Notes: generated by a model from the letters alone, not told the origin. A DNA stretch of 53,687 nucleotides from Ureibacillus chungkukjangi (GCF_003217295.1 NZ_QJTJ01000024.1:1-53687), one strand, 5' to 3'; numbered from the stretch's first letter, positions 19,431 to 29,858 are shown. Translations and numbers: made by a program.

Positions 19431-19477
19431 GCCCTCCTTTCTCAAAGCATATACTTTGGCGAAAGGGGGGCATTTTT
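19429..19477 (+). terminator. floA-operon terminator overlapping the yqfC ribosome binding site
   Basis: ATGCCCTCCTTTC (19429-19441) pairs with GAAAGGGGGGCAT (19461-19473) with one G-U; the loop holds a further CAAAG/CTTTG stem. TTTTT follows directly. The 3' arm contains GGGGGG, the only ribosome binding site for yqfC (TTG at 19480). Confidence 0.8.
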
Positions 19478-19479
19478 AA

Positions 19480-19722
19480 TTGAAAAAATTATTCCAAGCA
19501 GATCCATTAATTGAAATAGTAAATAGCAGTCAGCTAAGATTAATTGGAACATATAAATTTTTAGAAGCGTCAGAACAACATTGTTCCTTTATATATGAAG
19601 ACTTTTCAATTTTAATAAAAGCAAATCGTGTACATATAGATGTATTGAAAGAGGTAGAATTTATAATACATGTAGAAACTTTGTTATCAATTGAAATGAA
19701 AAGACAGGTGAATGATCGATAA
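19480..19722 (+). CDS. yqfC: Sporulation protein YqfC
   Basis: YqfC is a small conserved protein of spore formers, encoded with YqfD; its biochemical role is not known. The 80-residue product has the family pattern of short beta strands (IVNSSQLRLIGTYKFLE, then IHVETLLSIEMKRQ). The TTG start is set by the GGGGGG ribosome binding site 9 bases upstream, which lies in the preceding terminator. Its stop overlaps the yqfD start by one base (TAATG). Confidence 0.88.
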   Translation: MKKLFQADPLIEIVNSSQLRLIGTYKFLEASEQHCSFIYEDFSILIKANRVHIDVLKEVEFIIHVETLLSIEMKRQVNDR

Positions 19723-20846
19723 TGAAAAATTTTGATAATCGCCCTGTTGAAATTCATATAAGCCGAACTAGTGGAGCCCATGCCTTTATACAAAGCCTGC
19801 ATTCAAAAGGTGTGAAGATTAAAAACCTTAAACACCTCGAAAATGAAATTCGATTTGAAATGGTAAGAAAAGATTTAAAAGTATTAAGAGAGATTCGAAA
19901 AAAATACCGCGTAAAAGTAAAAATTCGTTACCTGCAGGTGTCTCGAATCTTTCAGAAGAACAGTTGGACAGCTATTGGACTACTGTTACTTATTTTAATC
20001 CCTGTTATCTCCTCGCAATTTGTTTGGGATATAGATGTAGAAGCAGAAACTCCTGAACTAAGGGTTGCGGTTGAAAAAGTAATCAAGGAAAAACTTTCCT
20101 TAGATAAACCTACGATGAAAGGGCGTGTGCAATCTGATTTTGAGATACGACAATCAATAATGGAGGAGTTAAGAGATTTATCTTGGGTGCATATACTAAA
20201 AACAGGTAGTAGTATGACAATTGTACCTCAGCTTGCCCCGATTACCGATAACAAGGATAATACGACAGATGCAAAGAATCATTTAATTGCCACAAAGAGC
20301 GGAGTAATTACCAATTTCGAAATTTCTAGTGGGGAACGTCGTGTTTTACCGAATACAACAGTATATAAAGGGGATACACTTGTATCAGGAGTAATCACAG
20401 TTGGCGAACGGTCGGTTGTGGTAGGTGCTGCTGGAGAAGTGTTTGCTGACTACTGGCTCGAAACAGAATTTTCTATTCCAAAGAAAATTCAATTGGTTTC
20501 AGCAAGTAGTAGGGAATGGACATTTGATTTCAAAATAAATGATGAAAAGGAGCAAGGAAAATCGTTTCAAAAGGTCGATTTACCGGAGTGGCTTTCAAGA
20601 TTTATCGAAATCAAAAAGACTCAAAAGTACATCACGGTTACGGAAGAGATCTCAGAAGAACAAATCGAGTCGTTTATCTTGCCTCTATTGCACGAAAAAA
20701 TCTTAAAATCTTTGCCTCCCAAAACCATTATAAAAAAGGAAAACATTTTGCACGTTTCATTCGATGATGATAAAGTGAAAGGGAAAGTCCTATTTTTGGT
20801 AAATGAAAATATTGCAAAAAACTACCCAATTGACCAAGGAGACTGA
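19722..20846 (+). CDS. yqfD: Sporulation protein YqfD
   Basis: YqfD is a membrane protein needed for efficient sporulation in B. subtilis. The 374-residue product has a cytoplasmic basic N-terminal region (about 1-82), one membrane segment (WTAIGLLLLILIPVISSQFV, about 87-106), and a large outer domain with GVITNFEISSGERRVLPNTTVYKGDTL-like beta strands in its middle. The one-base stop/start overlap with yqfC indicates translational coupling. phoH starts 4 bases after its stop, so the three are probably one transcript. Confidence 0.9.
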   Translation: MKNFDNRPVEIHISRTSGAHAFIQSLHSKGVKIKNLKHLENEIRFEMVRKDLKVLREIRKKYRVKVKIRYLQVSRIFQKNSWTAIGLLLLILIPVISSQFVWDIDVEAETPELRVAVEKVIKEKLSLDKPTMKGRVQSDFEIRQSIMEELRDLSWVHILKTGSSMTIVPQLAPITDNKDNTTDAKNHLIATKSGVITNFEISSGERRVLPNTTVYKGDTLVSGVITVGERSVVVGAAGEVFADYWLETEFSIPKKIQLVSASSREWTFDFKINDEKEQGKSFQKVDLPEWLSRFIEIKKTQKYITVTEEISEEQIESFILPLLHEKILKSLPPKTIIKKENILHVSFDDDKVKGKVLFLVNENIAKNYPIDQGD

Positions 20847-20849
20847 TTT

Positions 20850-21806
20850 ATGTCAGAACAATTATCAGAATTACAAGTTGAAAATCCAAATGAAGCAGTA
20901 ATGCTACTTGGAATGAGCGATGCTAATTTAAAGCTAATTGAAGAAACATTTAACGTTCAAATTATCACTCGTGGTGAAGTGATTCAAATTGCAGGTAGCG
21001 AACCACAAAAACAACATGCAAAAGATTTAGTGCATGCTCTTTTAAAAGTGATACGTAAAGGTGTTAATATCGATTTGCGTGATGTAGCTACAGCAATTGA
21101 AATGGTGAATAAAGGGACTATTGAATATTTTGCAGAGTTATATGAAGAAGAAATAGCAAGAAATTATAAAGGTAAGCCGATTCGCGCAAAAACGATTGGA
21201 CAACGAGAGTACATAAGAGCCATTCGTCATCAAGATCTCGTGTTCGGTATCGGTCCTGCAGGGACAGGGAAAACGTATATTGCGGTTGTCATGGCAACAC
21301 AAGCATTAAAGAATGGTCATGTAAAACGAATCATTTTAACAAGACCAGCTGTAGAGGCTGGAGAATCTTTAGGATTTTTACCGGGAGATTTAAAGGAAAA
21401 GGTTGACCCTTACCTAAGACCGCTTTATGATGCGTTGCATGATATTTACGGACAAGAACAAACGCAAAGACTCATCGAGCGTGGAACAATTGAAATTGCG
21501 CCTCTTGCATACATGCGTGGGCGAACGTTAGATGATGCTTTTGTCATTTTAGACGAAGCTCAAAATACAACGCATATGCAGATGAAAATGTTCTTAACTC
21601 GTTTAGGCTTTGGTTCTAAAATGGTTATCACAGGTGACAAAACTCAAATAGATTTACCAAAAAATACGGAATCAGGGTTAATTATTGCTGAACGTAGCTT
21701 GAAATATTTAAAAGATATTCATTTCCAAATTCTTGAGGCTGGTGACGTTGTTCGTCATCCACTTGTTGCTAAAATTATTCAGTCTTATACTGATCAAGAA
21801 CTATAA
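20850..21806 (+). CDS. phoH: PhoH-like ATPase
   Basis: PhoH proteins are P-loop ATPases linked to RNA metabolism; the gene commonly sits beside ybeY. The 318-residue product has an N-terminal KH-like region (IETFNVQIITRGEVIQIAGS), a Walker A motif GPAGTGKTY, and a Walker B VILDEAQNTT, followed by TGDKTQIDLP and SGL. CAAGGAGA precedes the ATG. Its own terminator separates it from pgpH. Confidence 0.94.
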   Translation: MSEQLSELQVENPNEAVMLLGMSDANLKLIEETFNVQIITRGEVIQIAGSEPQKQHAKDLVHALLKVIRKGVNIDLRDVATAIEMVNKGTIEYFAELYEEEIARNYKGKPIRAKTIGQREYIRAIRHQDLVFGIGPAGTGKTYIAVVMATQALKNGHVKRIILTRPAVEAGESLGFLPGDLKEKVDPYLRPLYDALHDIYGQEQTQRLIERGTIEIAPLAYMRGRTLDDAFVILDEAQNTTHMQMKMFLTRLGFGSKMVITGDKTQIDLPKNTESGLIIAERSLKYLKDIHFQILEAGDVVRHPLVAKIIQSYTDQEL

Positions 21807-21846
21807 GTTTTCGCTTGGAAATTCTATTTATAGTGTGAAAATATGT

Positions 21847-21880
21847 AAATGTGTACGTTTAACGTGCACATTTTTTATTT
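21847..21880 (+). terminator. phoH terminator
   Basis: AAATGTGTACG pairs with CGTGCACATTT with one G-U, followed by a T-rich run. Confidence 0.85.
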
Positions 21881-21952
21881 TTTAGTAAGATTTCATGAAA
21901 TAATATTCATAAATTGGTAAACTAGTACATATAGACATTTGGGGGTGCGCAA

Positions 21953-24076
21953 GTGGAAAAGCACTTTAATAATTTACTTAACATGATTAGTTTTCGAACT
22001 TTATTAATAGTTGTTTTATTAATTACTGGTTTTCTGCAATTCTTTTTAATGCTTGGAAACATACGAAGTACTACATATGATATTCAAGCTTTCCAACTCG
22101 CTCCAGAAACAATTCGTGCAGTGAAGACAATTGAGGATACCGTGAAAACTGAACAGGAACGGGATCAGGCAGAAAATGCCGTTGAATCTGTTTATTTGTT
22201 CAATGAAGAAACCGCGGAGCATCGTTCTGCACTGGTAACATCGATTTTTGATATTATTCGGGACGTTCGGAAGGAAGTAAAGCTTAATGAAGAACAAACG
22301 CCTGTAACTATCGAGAATCATATCAGTCAATTACGAGAAAAACTAAAAGATATAATGGAAAGTCAAACACTGCTAATTTTTACAAATAGCCAGCTACAAT
22401 CCATGCTAGTAGCAACTGATGCAGAATTAAAGGCGGCTGAAAGCTTTCTAGTTAAAGAAATAAAAACTATGCTAGAGGAGCCTATCCGAACAGAAAATGT
22501 AGCTATAAAGCGTGCTGAGATTGAAACGCAAATTCGTCAGCAAAGTTCCATTGATGAAGAAATTTTAAGTGCAATTATTATAATTGGACGAGCTGCTATA
22601 ATAGAAACGGAAGTTTTAGACGAGATTCGTACAAGAGAGCAGGTTCTAAAAGCTCGTGAAGAGGTAGATCCTACTCGTATTTTACAAGGTCAAATTATTG
22701 TTCAAGAAGGAGAGCTTATTGACCGTGAAGTATTTAGACAATTAGAGCTCCTTGGATTATTAAATAACCAGACATCGACTAAGCCTGTAATAGGGCTAAC
22801 AATTCTAGTGATTCTACAAATGGCCTTTATGTACATTCTTTTTAATTTTTCGGAGATGGAGCTGCAAAATAAGCGCAAGGCTCTATTTGTAACAGCTATT
22901 GTTTATTCCTTTGCAATTATACTCATGAAGGTCATCAGCTTGCTTTCAGATCAGTTTGATGCAACTATTGCTTTTTTATATCCGACTGCACTAGCAACGA
23001 TGCTAGTACGTCTTTTAGCAAATGAAAAAGCGGCAGTTTTAGTTACGATTTTAACAGCAGCTTCAGCGGGAGTGATTTTCCATGAAGGCTATTCAGCTGT
23101 GCTGCAAATGGATATTGTGCTGTATATAATCTTTGGTGGACTTTCTAGTGTCTTCTTTATGAGAAGCATGGAAAAAAGATCCCATCTGCTTAAAGCTTGT
23201 GGTATAGTGTCCATTTTCAACTTATTATTTATCGCGTTTTATTTATTAATGTCACAAACGAATTATGACCTATTTGAATTGTTATTTTATGCTGTAGCTG
23301 GAATTGCGTCTGGTATTTTATCGGGTGCTTTAACAATGGGATTATTGCCATTCTTTGAATCAGCATTTGGATTATTGTCGACAATGAGACTAATCGAATT
23401 ATCAAATCCCAACCATCCATTATTGAAGAAATTATTAACCGAGACACCGGGTACTTATCATCATAGTGTTATGGTAGCAAATCTAGCAGAAGCTGGCTGT
23501 GAAGCAATCGGCGCAGATGGTTTACTAGCGAGAGTTGCTTGTTATTATCACGATATTGGGAAAACACGAAGACCAGCCTTTTTCATAGAAAACCAAATGT
23601 CTGGCATCAACCCACATGATTCCTTACCCCCTGAAAGAAGTGCGGAAATTATCATCGCACATACTACCGATGGGGCTCAGTTATTAGAGAAACACAAAAT
23701 GCCAAAGGAAATTGTGGACATCACTTTACAGCATCACGGTACAAGCACTTTGAAATTCTTTCTTCATAAGGCAAAGGAAGATGGGAAAGAAGTGGATGAG
23801 AAGGTATTTAGTTACCCAGGGCCGAAGCCGCAAACTAAAGAGGCAGCTGTAATAAGTATTGCAGATAGTGTAGAAGCAGCTGTTCGTTCAATGAAGCAGC
23901 CGAACTCGGAAAAAATTCAACAGTTGGTACACTCTATCATTCAAAGCCGTGTACAAGAACATCAATTTGATGAGTGTGACGTCTCGATTAAAGAGTTGAA
24001 AATTATTGAAAAGGTTCTTTGTGAGACTTTAAACGGAATCTTTCATTCAAGAATTGAATATCCAAAAGAAGGATAA
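21953..24076 (+). CDS. pgpH: Cyclic-di-AMP phosphodiesterase PgpH (7TMR-HD)
   Basis: PgpH hydrolyses c-di-AMP to pApA and so affects potassium and cell-wall homeostasis. The 707-residue product has one N-terminal membrane segment (about 14-32), a large extracellular 7TMR-HDED domain, seven membrane segments (about 280-480), and a C-terminal HD domain with H503/H504 and H533-D534 (HHSVMVANLAEAG, YYHDIGKTRRP) and ITLQHHGTS. The GTG start follows GGGGGTG. ybeY starts 15 bases after its stop. Confidence 0.95.
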   Translation: MEKHFNNLLNMISFRTLLIVVLLITGFLQFFLMLGNIRSTTYDIQAFQLAPETIRAVKTIEDTVKTEQERDQAENAVESVYLFNEETAEHRSALVTSIFDIIRDVRKEVKLNEEQTPVTIENHISQLREKLKDIMESQTLLIFTNSQLQSMLVATDAELKAAESFLVKEIKTMLEEPIRTENVAIKRAEIETQIRQQSSIDEEILSAIIIIGRAAIIETEVLDEIRTREQVLKAREEVDPTRILQGQIIVQEGELIDREVFRQLELLGLLNNQTSTKPVIGLTILVILQMAFMYILFNFSEMELQNKRKALFVTAIVYSFAIILMKVISLLSDQFDATIAFLYPTALATMLVRLLANEKAAVLVTILTAASAGVIFHEGYSAVLQMDIVLYIIFGGLSSVFFMRSMEKRSHLLKACGIVSIFNLLFIAFYLLMSQTNYDLFELLFYAVAGIASGILSGALTMGLLPFFESAFGLLSTMRLIELSNPNHPLLKKLLTETPGTYHHSVMVANLAEAGCEAIGADGLLARVACYYHDIGKTRRPAFFIENQMSGINPHDSLPPERSAEIIIAHTTDGAQLLEKHKMPKEIVDITLQHHGTSTLKFFLHKAKEDGKEVDEKVFSYPGPKPQTKEAAVISIADSVEAAVRSMKQPNSEKIQQLVHSIIQSRVQEHQFDECDVSIKELKIIEKVLCETLNGIFHSRIEYPKEG

Positions 24077-24091
24077 ATATAGGAGGCACTA

Positions 24092-24577
24092 ATGCTTAAT
24101 ATTGATTTTTTAGACGAAACAAACGAAGTGAAGGATACACATCTTGAATTAGTTGAAAAGCTACTACAACATGCTGCTAGCCATCTTGAAATTGAGGACA
24201 GTAGTGAAGTATCCATTACCTTTGTAACAAATGAAAAAATTCACGAAATCAATCGAGAATATCGAGATAAAGACCAACCTACGGACGTAATTTCCTTTGC
24301 TCTTGAGGAATTGGGAGAAGGAGAGATTGAAATTGTGGGAGAAGGAATCCCTAGAATTTTAGGAGATATCATCATTTCAACTGATCGTACTAAAGAACAA
24401 GCTGCTGATTTTGGGCACTCCTTTGAAAGAGAATTAGGATTTTTAGCTGTTCATGGATTTTTACACTTATTAGGCTACGATCATATGACAGAAGAGGATG
24501 AGAAAGTCATGTTTGGAAAACAAGACGACATTCTAACTTCTTTTGGCTTAGGTCGTGATTCAAATGGACGTCCATAG
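24092..24577 (+). CDS. ybeY: Endoribonuclease YbeY
   Basis: YbeY is a zinc-dependent endoribonuclease in 16S rRNA 3'-end maturation and ribosome quality control. The 161-residue product has the metal motif [11 protein letters not shown] with H121, H125 and H131, and the conserved DVISFAL segment. AGGAGG precedes the ATG. It is the second gene of pgpH-ybeY-dgkA-cdd-era, the standard Bacillota order, and its end overlaps dgkA. Confidence 0.96.
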   Translation: MLNIDFLDETNEVKDTHLELVEKLLQHAASHLEIEDSSEVSITFVTNEKIHEINREYRDKDQPTDVISFALEELGEGEIEIVGEGIPRILGDIIISTDRTKEQAADFGHSFERELGFLAVHGFLHLLGYDHMTEEDEKVMFGKQDDILTSFGLGRDSNGRP

Positions 24578-24914
24578 ATTACTCAAATCCTTTGGGTATG
24601 CTTTTTATGGAATATGGACTGCATTAAGAGAGCAAAATATGCGCATCCATTTTATAAGTGCACTGATTGTCATTATTGCAGCCCTGCTTACAGGTCTCAC
24701 ATTAGGTGAATGGTTAATAATAATAATGGCCATTACGCTTGTTATTGGGACCGAAATGATTAACACTGCGATTGAAACTTTAGTTGATCTAGCTTCTCCA
24801 GATATTCATCCTCTTGCTAAGCAAGCGAAGGATGTAGCAGCAGGTGCAGTACTTGTATTTGCGATAGCAAGTGTTATAATCGGATTACTTATTTTTCTAC
24901 CAAAATGGTTCTAG
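24564..24914 (+). CDS. dgkA: Undecaprenol/diacylglycerol kinase family protein
   Basis: In Gram-positive bacteria this small integral membrane kinase phosphorylates undecaprenol, feeding the lipid carrier pool for the cell wall. The product has 116 residues with three membrane segments (about 29-46, 51-66 and 91-110). The active-site signature [14 protein letters not shown] is visible. The start is uncertain: ATG at 24564 or GTG three codons earlier, both inside ybeY and with weak ribosome binding sites, so translation is probably coupled to ybeY. Confidence 0.93.
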   Translation: MDVHRLLKSFGYAFYGIWTALREQNMRIHFISALIVIIAALLTGLTLGEWLIIIMAITLVIGTEMINTAIETLVDLASPDIHPLAKQAKDVAAGAVLVFAIASVIIGLLIFLPKWF

Positions 24915-24954
24915 ATTATCTAGTAAATCTTAAATTACTATGATGTAATCATGA

Positions 24955-26338
<1,384 letters not shown>

Positions 26339-26346
26339 ATAAGTGA

Positions 26347-26384
26347 AAAGACAAGCTGTTTGAGTGCAGTTTGTCTTTTTTTTA
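26347..26384 (+). terminator. era terminator
   Basis: AAAGACAAGCTG pairs with CAGTTTGTCTTT with one G-U, followed by a long T run. Confidence 0.9.
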
Positions 26385-26521
26385 GAAGTGTTAAAATCCC
26401 GAGTGGTCTTCATGACGATTAAATACTATTTTATTTCTGTTAAAGCGATCAATAGCGTAAATCTTAAACGGGTAATGTATAATAGAACCATAGTAAAAAG
26501 TTGAAGGAAGTGCAGTGCCAA

Positions 26522-27301
26522 ATGTTAAATAAATGGGAAGGCATTGTTTTAAAGTCTCGGGCCTACGGGGAGTCAAATAAAATTGTTACCCTTATGACGA
26601 GAGAAGCCGGGAAGGTAACTGTAATGGCTAGGGGGGCGAAAAAGCCAACAAGTCGTTTAGCGGGAGTTACTCAAACCTTTATGCATGGTATGTACATGGT
26701 GCAAAGATCGTCTGGCATGGGGACGCTCCAGCAAGGGGAGCATTTAGCCTCGATGCGCCATATTCAAACAGATATAATTGCGACAGCTTATGCAAGCTAT
26801 ATAGTAGAGCTTGTTGATAGACTAGTAGATGAGGGACCAGAACCATTCGCATTTGAGGTGCTTTTACAAGCGCTTAATGCTATTGAGGAAGAACATGATC
26901 CAGAAGCCATTAGCTTATTTGTGGACTGGAAGCTGCTACCTTATGCAGGAGTTCAACCAATTTTAAATGCTTGTTCATCATGCGGTTCCTTTGATGGGGA
27001 GTTTGCATTTTCCTTTTCGCAGGGTGGTTTCTTATGCCATCGTTGCTTCCACCAGGATCCGTATATCATCCGATTATCACCTACACAGTTAAAGCTAATT
27101 CGAATGTTTTATACAGTGCCGATTGACCAAATCGGTAAGCTGGATTTAAAAAAGGGGACAAAACAGTTTATTAAAAAGATAGTGACCACTATTTATGAAG
27201 AGCAAACAGGTATCCGTTTAAAATCCCGCTCTTTTATTGAACAATTGGAAAGAACCCCGTTATTGACGAGAAGAACAAATAGTGATGAACCTACAGATTA
27301 A
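26522..27301 (+). CDS. recO: DNA repair protein RecO
   Basis: RecO works with RecF and RecR in loading RecA at gaps and in strand annealing. The 259-residue product has an N-terminal OB fold (MLNKWEGIVLKSRAYGESNKIVTL in two parts) and a helical region with a zinc site, C-x2-C (CSSCG) and CHRC. AAGGAAG stands upstream of the ATG at 26522. It is separated from era by a terminator, and a TATAAT at 26478-26483 may be its own -10. Its stop is 2 bases from the stop of a convergent gene, with no terminator between them. Confidence 0.94.
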   Translation: MLNKWEGIVLKSRAYGESNKIVTLMTREAGKVTVMARGAKKPTSRLAGVTQTFMHGMYMVQRSSGMGTLQQGEHLASMRHIQTDIIATAYASYIVELVDRLVDEGPEPFAFEVLLQALNAIEEEHDPEAISLFVDWKLLPYAGVQPILNACSSCGSFDGEFAFSFSQGGFLCHRCFHQDPYIIRLSPTQLKLIRMFYTVPIDQIGKLDLKKGTKQFIKKIVTTIYEEQTGIRLKSRSFIEQLERTPLLTRRTNSDEPTD

Positions 27302-27303
27302 GG

Positions 27304-27777
27304 CTATAAAATTTTTCGGATAATACTCAACACGTCTTCTTTAACGGCCTGCCAAAATAATTGGGAGGATTGATTGGAAAATCGTCCTTCCTTAAATAAT
27401 ACATAGTTTTCGTGGATATAATGGATTTCTTCATAATGAAAGTGAAGTCGGTGGTTCATTTGAGTCATATCGATATTTAACTCCATATAGCCATCTACAA
27501 GAGCTTGCAGGTCGCTTGCTTGTTTACGCAACTGGTCGTGAGTTTGTGAGTGAAATTGGCCCAGCTTTAACTGTAGGTTTCCCTGAGTTCTATGCCATTC
27601 TAGGGCGCTATTAAGGGATTCGAGTTTAGTGTTTGCTGTATATAAAATATGGTGTTGTGAGTAGTGTGCGGGCAATTCTTTATTCAATAATTCACGTACG
27701 AGGATTAACAGCTTTTCTGCAGGGCAAATTTCTAGCTTTTCCTTCTTGGGTTGTTTAAATAAAACCTGAAAGAACAT
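27304..27777 (-). CDS. Hypothetical protein, 157 residues
   Basis: I do not recognise the family. The product is soluble, His/Gln/Leu-rich and mostly helical, with a likely coiled region (HSQTHDQLRKQASDLQALVD). It has one Cys and no signal or membrane segment. The ATG at 27777 is chosen because GAGGTGG stands about six bases upstream; a GTG three codons earlier overlaps that site. TATAAT lies close upstream on the minus strand. It converges on recO with a 2-base gap. Confidence 0.75.
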   Translation of the reverse strand: MFFQVLFKQPKKEKLEICPAEKLLILVRELLNKELPAHYSQHHILYTANTKLESLNSALEWHRTQGNLQLKLGQFHSQTHDQLRKQASDLQALVDGYMELNIDMTQMNHRLHFHYEEIHYIHENYVLFKEGRFSNQSSQLFWQAVKEDVLSIIRKIL

Positions 27778-27847
27778 CAATCCCACCTCGATTTTTCCTT
27801 TAATTATAATCTAAATTTTCTAATAAATCATCTGTGGAATGACCGAA

Positions 27848-27937
27848 ATGAACAAAAAAGACAAAAATATACTTATACATCTCTTAAATACGCTCGCACT
27901 TTTATTTGTGTGGGTTTTTTTATATTTCGAACTATAG
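27848..27937 (+). CDS. Possible 29-residue membrane peptide
   Basis: An ATG opens a 29-codon frame: a Lys-rich start (MNKKDKNI) followed by one continuous hydrophobic segment (LLNTLALLFVWVFLYFEL). This positive-inside, single-pass pattern is typical of bacterial small membrane proteins. The ribosome binding site is poor (GGAA eleven bases upstream). The end overlaps a terminator-like hairpin at 27893-27924. It is divergent from the 157-residue gene. Confidence 0.4.
   Translation: MNKKDKNILIHLLNTLALLFVWVFLYFEL
27893..27924 (+). terminator. Possible plus-strand terminator
   Basis: CTCGCAC pairs with GTGTGGG, with two G-U pairs, and is followed by TTTTTTT. It lies inside the small membrane reading frame, which argues that one of the two is not real or that they overlap. 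Confidence 0.4.
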
Positions 27938-28078
27938 TTAAATAGCTAAGAAAGATTTTGCGTAGGTGCATGCAGAAAATTAGCTTTTTTGATTGAAAAT
28001 TAATAATGTTTTTTTTAGTTTTTTTGAAGTGGCTAGATTATTGAAGAAAGTGGCTAGATTCTTAAAACAAACATAAAA

Positions 28079-28123
28079 AGGGGATACTCCAAAAATCAGT
28101 AAAACTGCTTTTGGAGTATCCCT
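28079..28123 (-). terminator. glyQS-proximal terminator (bidirectional shape)
   Basis: GGGATACTCCAAAA and TTTTGGAGTATCCC form a 14-bp perfect stem. Read on the minus strand it is followed by CTTTTT. It is about 350 bases past the glyQS stop, so the tandem copies in between would be transcribed as 3' untranslated RNA. Confidence 0.85.
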
Positions 28124-28135
28124 TTGTATTTTTTG

Positions 28136-28450
28136 CTTTGAAGTTGCTTTTCGATATATTGCTATTACGCCAGTCTAAAGACTTGCACCTGACGCAAGCT
28201 TTCGGCACAGAGCCCGTATATTTTCTTGATTAATTTAATTTAGAATTGTAAGTGCTTTTCGATATAAGCTTTTACGTCAGTGATAGGCATACGGACTTGC
28301 ACCTGTCGCAAGCTTTCGGCACAGAGTCCGTATATTTTCTTGATTAATTTAATTTAGAATTGAATGTGTTTTTCGATATAAGATTTTACGTCTGCGATAG
28401 GCATACGGACTTGCACCTGTCGCAAGCTTTCGGTGCAGAACTCGCATATC
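28136..28450 (-). repeat. Tandem decayed copies of the 3' end of glyQS
   Basis: Three copies of about 115 bp follow the glyQS stop. In the same frame as glyQS, two encode RMPIADVKSYIEKHIQF-stop and [21 protein letters not shown], against [21 protein letters not shown] in the gene. Stop codons lie at 28470, 28354 and 28240, spaced 116 and 114 bases. The third copy, at about 28136-28215, is degraded. Upstream of this tail the copies share CGACAGGTGCAAG and GAAAGCTTGCG in place of the true glyQS codons. They form pseudogene fragments, not a second synthetase. Confidence 0.85.
28289..28333. repeat. Palindromic module inside the glyQS-tail array
   Basis: ATACGGACT (28289-28297) pairs perfectly with AGTCCGTAT (28325-28333). 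Inside, CTTGC (28296-28300) pairs with GCAAG (28308-28312) as an alternative. Related but less perfect copies sit near 28188-28218 and 28403-28447. It resembles a short palindromic extragenic repeat. Confidence 0.6.
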
Positions 28451-28469
28451 TTTTGAAAAGTATACTTTC

Positions 28470-29858
28470 TTAGAACTGTAGATGTTTTTCAATATAAGCT
28501 TTAACTTCTGCGATAGGCATGCGAGTTTGCTCCATGCTGTCGCGGTGGCGTACTGTTACTTGGCCGTCTTCTTTTGAATCGAAATCGTATGTGATGCAGA
28601 ATGGTGTACCGATTTCGTCTTGGCGGCGGTAGCGTTTACCGATTGATTGCGACTCATCATAATCAACAGGGAAGGATTTGCGTAATTCAGCCCATACTTC
28701 GCCTGCATCGTCTGCCAATTTTTTAGATAATGGTAATACTGCTGCTTTAAATGGTGCTAGAGCAGGGTGGAAGCGTAATACTGTACGAGAGTCGCCACCT
28801 TCAAGCTCTTCTTCATCATAAGCATCACATAAGAATGCTAATGTTACTCGGTCAGCTCCTAGTGATGGTTCGATACAATATGGTACATAACGTTCGTTAG
28901 TAAGTGGATCGATGTATGTGAAGTCTTCACCAGAGTGTTCCATATGCTGTTTTAAATCAAAATCTGTACGGTCTGCAATACCCCATAGCTCACCCCAGCC
29001 GAATGGGAAGCGGAATTCGATATCAGAAGTTGCATTAGAATAGTGTGATAACTCATCATCTTCGTGGTCGCGTAGACGCATGCTATCTTCTTTCATGCCT
29101 AAGTTTAATAACCAATTTTTACAGAATTCTTTCCAATATTGATGCCATTCTAAATCTTCACCTGGCTTACAGAAGAATTCTAATTCCATTTGCTCGAATT
29201 CACGAGTACGAAATGTAAAGTTACCTGGTGTAATTTCGTTACGGAATGATTTCCCGATTTGTGCTATACCAAATGGAGTACGTTTACGCATTGAACGTTG
29301 TACATTTTTAAAGTTAACGAAAATACCCTGTGCTGTTTCTGGACGAAGGAAAATTTCATTTGTTGAGCTTTCTGTTACACCTTGGAATGTTTTAAACATA
29401 AGGTTGAATTGACGGATATCTGTAAAGTCGTTTTTACCACATTCTGGACAAGTTACAGATAGTTCCTCCATTTTAGCTTTCATTTGATCGAAGCTCATAC
29501 CATCGACGATAATTTCTTTACCTGTTTTTTCTAATGAAGCATCTTCAATTAGTTTATCTGCACGGTGGCGTGCTTTACATGATTTACAGTCAATCATAGG
29601 ATCGTTGAAGTTTCCAACGTGTCCAGAAGCTACCCATGCACGAGGATTCATAAGGATTGCTGCGTCAAGACCAACATTGTGTTCAGATTCTTGAACGAAT
29701 TTTAACCACCATGCTTTTTTTACGTTGTTTTTTAGTTCCACACCAAGGGGACCATAATCCCAAGTGTTTGCAAGTCCTCCGTAGATTTCAGAGCCAGGGA
29801 AGACAAATCCGCGGTGTTTTGCTAAGCTTACGATTGTTTCCATAGATTTTTCTGCCAT
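28470..29858 (-). CDS. glyQS: Glycyl-tRNA synthetase (dimeric, single-chain type)
   Basis: This class II synthetase charges tRNA-Gly. The 462-residue product is the eukaryote/archaeal-like alpha2 form rather than the two-subunit GlyQ/GlyS of B. subtilis. Motifs visible are [18 protein letters not shown] at the N-terminus and [33 protein letters not shown] and the anticodon-binding C-terminus follow. A four-Cys set (CKSC and CPEC) suggests a zinc site. AGGAGG precedes the ATG. It is controlled by a T-box leader, and its 3' end has seeded a tandem array. Confidence 0.97.
   Translation of the reverse strand: MAEKSMETIVSLAKHRGFVFPGSEIYGGLANTWDYGPLGVELKNNVKKAWWLKFVQESEHNVGLDAAILMNPRAWVASGHVGNFNDPMIDCKSCKARHRADKLIEDASLEKTGKEIIVDGMSFDQMKAKMEELSVTCPECGKNDFTDIRQFNLMFKTFQGVTESSTNEIFLRPETAQGIFVNFKNVQRSMRKRTPFGIAQIGKSFRNEITPGNFTFRTREFEQMELEFFCKPGEDLEWHQYWKEFCKNWLLNLGMKEDSMRLRDHEDDELSHYSNATSDIEFRFPFGWGELWGIADRTDFDLKQHMEHSGEDFTYIDPLTNERYVPYCIEPSLGADRVTLAFLCDAYDEEELEGGDSRTVLRFHPALAPFKAAVLPLSKKLADDAGEVWAELRKSFPVDYDESQSIGKRYRRQDEIGTPFCITYDFDSKEDGQVTVRHRDSMEQTRMPIAEVKAYIEKHLQF

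Noticed and set aside
28136-28450. A second, split glycyl-tRNA synthetase gene
   Set aside because: Only the last few dozen codons recur; no catalytic domain is present in the array.
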